64,000 bases of DNA from Corythoichthys intestinalis. Taxonomy: Eukaryota > Chordata > Actinopteri > Syngnathiformes > Syngnathidae. The stretch spans positions 23,774,501 through 23,838,500 of the forward strand of contig NC_080401.1 in NCBI RefSeq assembly GCF_030265065.1. The letters are read 5' to 3'. Below the pieces are notes generated by a model. The model ran no database searches, had not been told where the DNA came from, and saw nothing but the letters and a program-made list of their open reading frames with translations. Shown here piece by piece: positions 57,480 through 64,000 of the stretch (the stretch's first letter is position 1; each line of letters begins with the position of its first letter). Position numbers and translations under genes: made by a program.

Positions 57480-58571
57480 AAATATGCAATTTAACTCTAC
57501 TAGCACGCATGAATGTAAAGCATTCTTAACTTCACATCCTTGTTTTTCTAATCGTCTGTTGGACTTCGATCATGAAACTGCTCAGACTCAAATAGTCGAT
57601 CATCGAGCTTCAATATTGTCTACTTTCAAGTTCTTTTCGAGGCACTACTGCCCTCTAAAGTACAATTGGTTTATTGATCATCCAAGACGTTAAAAGTAGT
57701 GTACAGTATTTCAGATTTTTTTTTTTTTTTTTTTAGAAAAACACTTCTTTCGCTTTTGGTAAATGGTCAAAATATCAATGATTCTATATTACCTAATATC
57801 AAAACTCGACAATTTTTTTCTGGACGAAATGTATCCATTTTCATCAAACAGAACTTCAATTTTACAATTTTTTTTCTAAGAAAGATGTTTAAATTATGAG
57901 ATCCAAATTCTTTAAGTTCATGATAAAATTGTTAGAGTGTACCCCTCTTCAGAATTTTCAAGGCTCCATTTTAATTTGGACCACAACAACCGTATTTTTT
58001 GTAATGAAGACATTGAAACGACTGACCATTTATTTTTTGATTGTAAATGACTGGTTATTTCCTAAATTGGCTAATCTATCTAGCTTCACAAAATAAAATG
58101 TTTTATATGGTATCTCTGTATTAGAGTTATCACACGACCAAGTCATCAATACAATTATAATTCTTGGTTAATTTTTCATACATAAGAATAAACATTTCAA
58201 ATCTATTCCAAATTTTAATATTTTTCACAAAGAGTTATTTCAATACTTATCTTTGAAATGTATTAAGAGGAAAAATGCTTTGTAACTGTGTAGGATTGTT
58301 GAGGATCTTGAATTGACTGATAGACCCTAAAATTCTTTTATTATTATTACATTTATTTATTATTTTTTTGTTGTTGTTTTCTCTTTCTAATTATTATTAT
58401 TATTTTACTTAGTTATTTGTGAACGTAATTTCTGATGTTGGATTCATGACTATTCCTTGGGCTTGTCTGTTATGTTCATGTTATGTTTATGTTGTTTAAC
58501 AATGTGCCATGCAAGTTATGTTGTAATGTTTGGGTGGCTGTATAATTAAAACAAACAAACAAACAAAAAAA
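57480..58571 (+). mobile_element. Decayed L1-like LINE 3' end
   Basis: The plus strand has weak matches to the C-terminus of L1-group reverse transcriptase proteins: CNEDIETTDHLFFDC near 57,995-58,050 (the 'C..C...ET..HLFF.C' zinc-like box) and KFHIHKNKHF / KELFQYLSLKCIKRKNAL at 58,180-58,285. These are followed by an untranslated stretch and an A-rich tail (AAACAAACAAACAAACAAA) ending at about 58571. Many frameshifts and stops. The 5' limit is a guess. Confidence 0.5.
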
Positions 58572-58957
58572 GTATTTAATACATTTGAAAATTAATGCAT
58601 TTTTTTCTGAATGTATGTAATCAAAATTATTATTAGGATAACATTTTTCATCACTATTACACACTTTTAAACCATCTTTTGTTAAGAGTAGTGTCAGAAA
58701 AATGTGCATCATATACAAAAGACACTTTAAACTGGTGGCTTTAATTCAACTAAAAGATGACATTTAACATAAATAATCAGATTTATTAAAAACGATCTCA
58801 GTGATCAACCAAAGCAAAAATTACAAGAATGTGAGAGTGAGGCCATTGTTTCTAAAATTCTAGAAATTTTAGTAGTACAACCACACACACTTCTTGATGA
58901 TTCCCATCGAGTTTATTGACAAACAAGAGGGCTTCAAAGTAGTTTAGATTCTCAGGT

Positions 58958-61900
58958 TTATTCAGCTTTTACCACATTGTAGTCAGCGTACAGAGTTATG
59001 TGGATCTGAAAGACAAGAAGAAAAGGATTGAGCAATTCTGCAGTCAATTGTTGCTGTTTTTGAAGGATGTATAATAATTCAACATTGGTGGAATCAACAT
59101 ACATATTTATACACATTTGGTGGAAAACAGACAAGGCGGAAAAAGCAGTTTCTTCTCCTGTGCCCCTCTTTAAAATAAACTGCTGTATTTTAAGCCAAAA
59201 GAGCTGTTTATAGAACAATATGTCTATATGCTGCCATAGCAGCAACCGCTTTTGTTTCAACCCAGCCATAAAAAGAAGGTAAATATTTTTATCATTCAAA
59301 ATGTCTATCATTGTTAGCTTAGAATCATTGATTGATGTCTATTTTTTAGTTGAAAAAAAAAAATCAACAACAAAACGACTTTATAGAATTATTCACTCGC
59401 ATATTTTAAACTTTTAAACAAATTACGTCACAATGGAAAAAGTAGTGTCTATAAATAGGTCACGGATATCTACCTCACACCTCATTTTTTAGATGATAAA
59501 TAATGGATCCAGAGAAAGAAAGAAAAAAAAAAGTTTCAAAGGGTAAATATTTGAAAAAGAAAATATCGACCACCCCCTAATGTCTGCGATTTCTGTGTTG
59601 TTATATTACCGTGTTCCACCCATAAAATCCCCCAAAAGTCCAGCTGTGGCCATTCATAGCTGTGTCTTGACACTTGGTGAGACATGCTACACAGGGTTTT
59701 GAGCGAAACAGGGGTTAAAAAAAAAATATATTTTTTTAAATCCATTCCCGTTCAAAAATTTTCTTTCCCCAGAAAATTGAGATCTTAAGCTTTCCAGTGA
59801 TGTATCACACATGCATAAAGGACAAATTTGGCCAAATTGGTGGTCTCAGAGCGGAACTTCAAGTCACCTGAGTGTTTTCGCCATATATACTATATACTAA
59901 TACATATATATATACATTAGAGGCGTGGAAAATAATCGATATAGATTGTGGTCGAGATAAAAAGGTGCGCGATGCGAGTGTATCGATTCATTCACTGTAC
60001 ATCAGTGCAAAAACGGCTTAAAATCAAGATGCATTTGTTCGCTGTGTGTTTTATCGGTAATCTTCAACGTTGCATCGATATTTTCCACGTTCCATTCTGT
60101 CCTTTTTCCGAGGTGTCTTGAATAAACCATCAGCCAGTGCTACAAGTTAACATGGCGCAGGGTAGCAGCAGTGGCGCTGAAGAGGATAAGATTTTCAATG
60201 CACCCTCAAAGTTCAAATCCGTTGTTTGGCAGTACTATGGATTGTACAAGAAACATGGCAGACTTGACAAGACTCACGTTATTTGTAAAGAATGCCGCGC
60301 TTCTAAACCTTACCACGGCAGCATAACAAACATGGGAACTCACTTGAAGAGACAGCATGGTATCGACGTCGCGAAAATGACAGAGCAGGGGGCTAACAAC
60401 AAGACTGATGAGAAGGAAGAGAAGATAACTGATTATTATGGCAAGAACAGTAAAGCTACTACTTTTGTGAAAGGTTATTATTTATTGTTTTTTATATATG
60501 GACATTGCACTTAAGACACTGTGTGAGAGTGGTCAGTTTACAGCAGATGTCACCGCCAAGTTGTTTGCACTCTTCTTATCACAAGCAGTTGTGATTTGTT
60601 AAAGACAGACATAATTGTGAAAGGTCATCATTATGTGTTATTGTTTTTCATGTTTTTGGGATATAGATGGACATTGCACTTAAGACACTCTGTGAGAATG
60701 GTCAGTTTACAGCAGATGCCACTGCCAAATTGTTTGTGGTCTTGCACAAGCAGTTGTGTGTATTTCATATTAGGTTTTGTCTGGCAGACAGGTATGTAGA
60801 CATTGCAAAGTGTTACTTTAAGTCACTCATTGAGAGTGAATAATGTTACTGTAACGTTTACATGTACAGCATCTTTAAGGTATCTTTATTTGTTTTGTTT
60901 CACTCTTATATTATTAAAACCAAAGCCTTTTATAACATACTTTATTGCCATATTATTTTTTGTTTGTTTGCTTGCTTGGTAGATAAAATACGATATATCA
61001 TTTTCAGTGTTGGGCACGTTACTTTAAAAAAGTAATTAGTTACATTACTCACTACTTCTTCCAAAAAGTAACTGAGTTAGTCACTGAATTACTCTATTGT
61101 AAAAGTAACTAGTTACCAGGGAAAGTAGCTATTTCCGTTACTTTAAAAAGAACTTGTTGTCTGTCAAAGAATTTGAAATTTTCTGAGCAGTATTCGAGTC
61201 AGTGGAATAGAGAAGAACAGACAGGTTGTTAACTTGTTAGGTGCTTCAGCAGATTTGAATTGCTTACCACAGATGTCGACAAAAGCTTTCCCCCGGGACA
61301 TAAATTACACATTACATGCAGGTTCTTTCCTTTAATTTCGACAAACTTGAAATAGTGTCTATATCTCCACCTCTTAAAGGACAAATTTTCTTCTGAATGC
61401 TCTGCCATCCCGACCCTGTGCATCTGTTTTGCGTGTGTGTGTTTGCCGCACGCGCTGTTCCGGGTTGCTTGTGAAATCACCGGCTCTGATTGGCTTACCA
61501 AGACACATGACTCAAACCCTCAGCCAATCACAATCACTTCCATCGCATCTCTCGAGGGGCTGCATTCAGGTAGGCCGTTTCCCAACAATTCACGTCACCT
61601 TCAAAGCGTCTGCCGTCCTCAAGATGGAAGCAGAATTATTGCTGGCTGACAGTGGGAGATGGGAACGAGGCTAGCATCAGGTGTAGCAAACATAGAAACG
61701 TTACCAAACTTTGGAAAGCATTATCTAATTGAATGAGCAGGGACAAACAGCTTGGAGTCAGAAGTACATGCGCTATTCTCGAACCTGAACGCACCCCAAG
61801 TCTTGGATGACAAATCAACAGAGCAGAGTCTCGACTCGACACGGCTGGTAGTTTCTTCAATTTATTCAGAGTAAGTAATGCACCGCTTTTGACCGTCAGT

Positions 61901-62433
61901 AACGGTAACCGCGTTGTAACGGCGGGAAAAGTAATTAGTTGGATTACCCCGTTACTGAAAAAATAACGCCGTTACGTAACGGCGTTATTTATAACAGCGT
62001 TACTCCCAACACTGATCATTTTTACTTCACACTGAATCGCATTTGATTGAACTAATTTATCAAAAAGCACCACAAACAGGTGTATCGCACTTTATCGAAG
62101 TGCATCACAGCGTATCGGGAACAGGTTGTATTGTATCATATCAAATTGGGATGGAGGGTGAATCATATCGCATCGTATCGAAAACGTGGATTAATCGCAA
62201 TTATCGTATCGGGCAGGGATTTAGTGTATCGCAAATTATATCGTATTGCTGGCAGGGCATCGAGATGCATATCTAATCGTCACAGTAATGGAGATCCACA
62301 CCCCTAATATACATACATACTGTACATACTTATATCCTAATTTAAGGACTATAAGGCACACCTGACTATAACACCCACCAAATTTGACCCCAAAAAACCC
62401 CAGCATTTGTTCATTTGAAGATCACAATAAAAA

Positions 62434-62465
<32 letters not shown>

Positions 62466-62993
62466 GGGGTAGTCATTACTTAAGCTTATAATGTGCATGT
62501 TTGGATGTTCACATGATAAAGTAAGATTTACTCACAGTGGAACAAGTTGTTTTCTGGATACATAACCATCTGTAAGAAATAACAGAAGCAGAACCTCAGA
62601 ACTGCCTCTTTGTTCACACTTCACATATCTCGCTTACATTTTCCTGATGTGCGATTGTAGCATAGAACTTTCTTGCTGTCGGTGAGCTGGATGACATCCA
62701 GAACATCCCCCTGAGACGCATGGAGATCCTTCCCTCCTAACTTCTTCATGACACCGTTAGGATCCATCATAACAGTGTGCAACACCATGACAGGACCCTC
62801 ATACTGACATTTTTATCAAACATATCAATTATTACATGATATATTATCCTTTCATAAGTAGAAGAAACATATTTTTTAAAGGTCGATTTAAATTATTTAA
62901 CAACCCAACAACTTTGAGTACTGTACTGGTAATAAAGTGATTTTTTTCACCTTAAATTTTATCCTTAGCTCCTTTTCGGCATCGGCATCAATG
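58958..62993 (-). CDS. PRAM1/FYB-like adaptor, 3' exons (helically extended SH3 domain)
   Basis: Three exons join in frame on the minus strand: 62993-62951 (IDADAEKELRIKFK), 62803-62638 (YEGPVMVLHTVMMDPNG, KKLGGKDLHASQGDVLDV, TDSKKVLCYNRTSGK) and 62569-62536 (YGYVSRKQLVPL). All have good GT-AG signals. The order 'KFKYEG..VL ... K.GGKDL...G..LDVIQ.TD..KVLC...GKYGYVSR..L' is that of the C-terminal hSH3 domain of PRAM1 and FYB1, cytosolic adaptors of blood-cell signalling that bind membrane lipids. PRAM1 fits best by memory. A candidate last exon (59005-58958, strong TTTCTTCTTGTCTTTCAG acceptor, AATAAA at 58956-58961) reads LST-stop in the expected phase. Upstream exons lie beyond the right edge or were missed. 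A 2.4-kb hAT occupies the last intron. Confidence 0.75.
59128..59480. repeat. Dispersed repeat, copy 2 (partner 32030-32340)
   Basis: Shares TTTAAAATAAACTGCTGTAT, AGAATCATTGATTGATGTCT, CACTCGCATATTTTAAAC and GATATCTACCTCA in the same order as 32030-32340. It lies in the last intron of the PRAM1/FYB-like gene. Family unknown. Confidence 0.6.
60152..60473 (+). pseudogene. ZBED-type hAT transposase, first exon
   Basis: MAQGSSSGAEEDKIFNAPSK, then VVWQYYGLYKKHGRLDKTHV, ICKECRASKPYHGSITN and MGTHLKRQHGIDV. This is a BED zinc finger, a DNA-binding fold with C-x2-C and H-x4-H, as in ZBED-type hAT transposases. The exon is open and ends at a possible donor (GAAAG|GTTATT). The rest of the transposase is missing, so this is a remnant of an internally deleted element rather than a working gene. 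Confidence 0.75.
61005..62014. mobile_element. Nested 1,010-bp hAT (CAGTGTTGGG family)
   Basis: Left CAGTGTTGGGCACGTTACTT, right GCGTTACTCCCAACACTG, exact 8-bp duplication ATCATTTT (60997-61004, 62015-62022). This is a very common fish hAT type with TAACG-rich ends. It carries a BED-finger fragment on the minus strand. Confidence 0.93.
61229..61501 (-). pseudogene. BED-finger fragment of a hAT transposase
   Basis: The minus strand reads RWRYRHYFKFVEIKGKNLHV, then MCNLCPGGKLLSTSVVSNSN and LLKHLTS. This is a BED-type finger with C-x2-C and the start of the His pair; the frame ends before the second His. It sits inside the CAGTGTTGGG element and is probably what is left of its transposase. Confidence 0.6.
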
Positions 62994-63566
62994 CTGGAAA
63001 TGAAAGAAAAATATTTTATTGCTTTTTTCCCTGTCAACTCATTGACATCATTACAACATTATCAAGGAGATTACCGTAAATGTTAGCCCTAATTGATGGA
63101 CGTTGATTTCAGCTCAATGACAATCTAAAGATTATTTTGTGACGCAAGCAGTGGGGTGTGTATTTGGTACCTCGGCTTCAGCGGGGAACGCTATCTAGCC
63201 ACAATTTTACAACAGAAATTAGTAATAACTGTACAAAAAGGAAATACAGCACCACACAACTGCAACAGTAAAATCCTGAAAACCTGTAATTTAAATTACA
63301 TTGGCCCAAGACTAGGGATTCTGAATGCTCTGAGCAGTTTAGATTGACATGATTGCACATTGATGTTCAACATCTGATTGGACCATGAAAACTTGAGTAT
63401 AACATCAACATACAAATAGAGGAACAGCAAAGAGATGCACTACGAAATGAAGAGAATTTACAGTTTCAAATGAATTATTACAATTTCAATGACCTAAAAT
63501 AATGATCTATAGCGTAAATGTACTGAAGGTCTTTGTTTCTAGTTTTAGGGCTATTTAATTTGAGTA
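62994..63566. other. Upstream intron of the PRAM1/FYB-like gene; no gene seen
   Basis: No coding frame, repeat end or RNA gene recognised. Presumed intron sequence of the minus-strand gene. Confidence 0.35.
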
Positions 63567-64000
63567 CAGTGGTATGAGAAAGCATCTGAACCTTTTGAAA
63601 TTTCTCACATTTCTGCATAAAATCACCAAATGTGATCTGATCTTTGACAAAACCACACAGATGAAAATAAAGTTTCTGCTTTAACTAAAACCACCCAAAC
63701 ATTCATAGGTTTTCATACTTTAATGAGGATAGCATGCAAACAATGACAGACTGGGGAAAAATAAGTGAACCCTCTGCCTAAGGAGACTTAAAGAGCAATT
63801 GAAACCAATTTTTTTACCAACCATTTTAAGTCAGATGTGTTCCCAATCACTGATGAGTGGTTTATAGCTGCCCTGCCCACTATAAAACATACACCTGGTA
63901 AGAAATGTCTTGATGAAAAGCATTGTCTGATGTGCATCATGGCTTGGTCAAAAGAGCTGTCTGAAGACCTACAATCAAGGATTGCTTATTTGTATAAAGC
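63567..64000 (+). mobile_element. Tc1 element running off the right edge
   Basis: The left inverted repeat begins CAGTGGTATGAGAAAGCATC next to TA (63565-63566). The typical Tc1 leader (TTCTCACATTTCTGCATAAA, AATAAGTGAACCCTCTGCCT) leads to a transposase start at 63939. Confidence 0.9.
63939..64000 (+). CDS. Tc1 transposase, N-terminal end only
   Basis: MAWSKELSEDLQSRIAYLYK runs off the window. This is the standard start of one fish Tc1 transposase group (SKELSEDLR.RIV.LHK), leading into the first helix-turn-helix. Whether the gene is intact cannot be judged here. Confidence 0.8.
   Translation, partial: MAWSKELSEDLQSRIAYLYK

Larger units (their letters stand above)
59918..62306 (+). mobile_element. 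hAT with BED zinc-finger exon (TAGGGGTGTGG family)
   Basis: Left TAGAGGCGTGGAAAATAATC, right GAGATCCACACCCCTA, exact 8-bp duplication ATATACAT (59910-59917, 62307-62314). A BED-type finger exon (60152-60473) lies near the left end. The catalytic part of the transposase is absent. A second hAT (61005-62014) is inserted in it. A ~110-bp segment (GGACATTGCACTTAAGACAC ...) appears twice, at about 60,500 and 60,670. Confidence 0.92.

Noticed and set aside
1-64000. tRNA, rRNA or other structured RNA genes
   Set aside because: I saw no convincing A/B boxes, cloverleaf or rRNA core sequence by reading; a tRNA or Rfam scan would be needed to exclude them.

Overview
The window looks like ray-finned fish (teleost) DNA. 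It holds spliced vertebrate genes with GT-AG introns, and a dense mix of Tc1/mariner, hAT, L2-like LINE and BEL/Pao elements typical of teleosts. I cannot name the species. Only about 5% is recognisable host coding sequence, and all of it lies on the minus strand.

Host genes, left to right: (1) the first coding exon of an unrecognised, very acidic protein (263-1154). (2) Two tandem C2H2 zinc-finger paralogues, ZNF-A (last exon 4487-5583) and ZNF-B (last exon 35590-36686), whose final exons have the same length, 1097 bp. (3) A complete five-exon PEX11G-type peroxisomal membrane gene (50160-55053). (4) The 3' part of a PRAM1/FYB-like adaptor gene with a helically extended SH3 domain (about 58958-62993). 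In human, PEX11G and PRAM1 both lie on 19p13.2, which fits these two assignments.

The rest is mostly transposons, many of which I could bound by target-site duplications (TSDs). The ZNF duplication gives a natural before/after comparison. Copy B is compact, while the same flank in copy A is opened by an 18.4-kb nest (5715-24126): hAT > hAT > hAT > hAT > BEL/Pao, each level with its own TSD and TSD mismatches falling inward (2, 1, 1, 0, 0). The innermost BEL/Pao element (8908-15790) has identical 545-bp LTRs and one long open frame, so it is very young. The same nest also holds a Tc1 element broken by an L2-like LINE and hAT pieces (18161-22023) and another hAT (22354-23510). From 25.7 to 34.5 kb are hAT repeats, one of them nested in its own TA run, a hairpin array, and a terminal-inverted-repeat element. 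From 43.2 to 47.4 kb is a Tc1 cluster with one nearly intact transposase. Introns of PEX11G and the PRAM1/FYB-like gene each contain a hAT inside a hAT. A further Tc1 runs off the right edge.

The most unusual content is a set of small, internally deleted elements that keep only the first exons of two convergent genes, each reading inward from an inverted repeat. In two of them (2486-3481 and 33272-34245) a THAP zinc-finger exon faces an exon of the SWIM/YqaJ-type 'DPY ... IYNYL' family. In a third (38486-42154, TTAA at both ends) a P2X7-intracellular-like exon faces a THAP exon. A SAP-like fragment of the same protein family lies nearby (37914-38160). Together they suggest a multi-gene transposon system with THAP, SAP/SWIM/YqaJ and P2X7-like modules. 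That link is inference.
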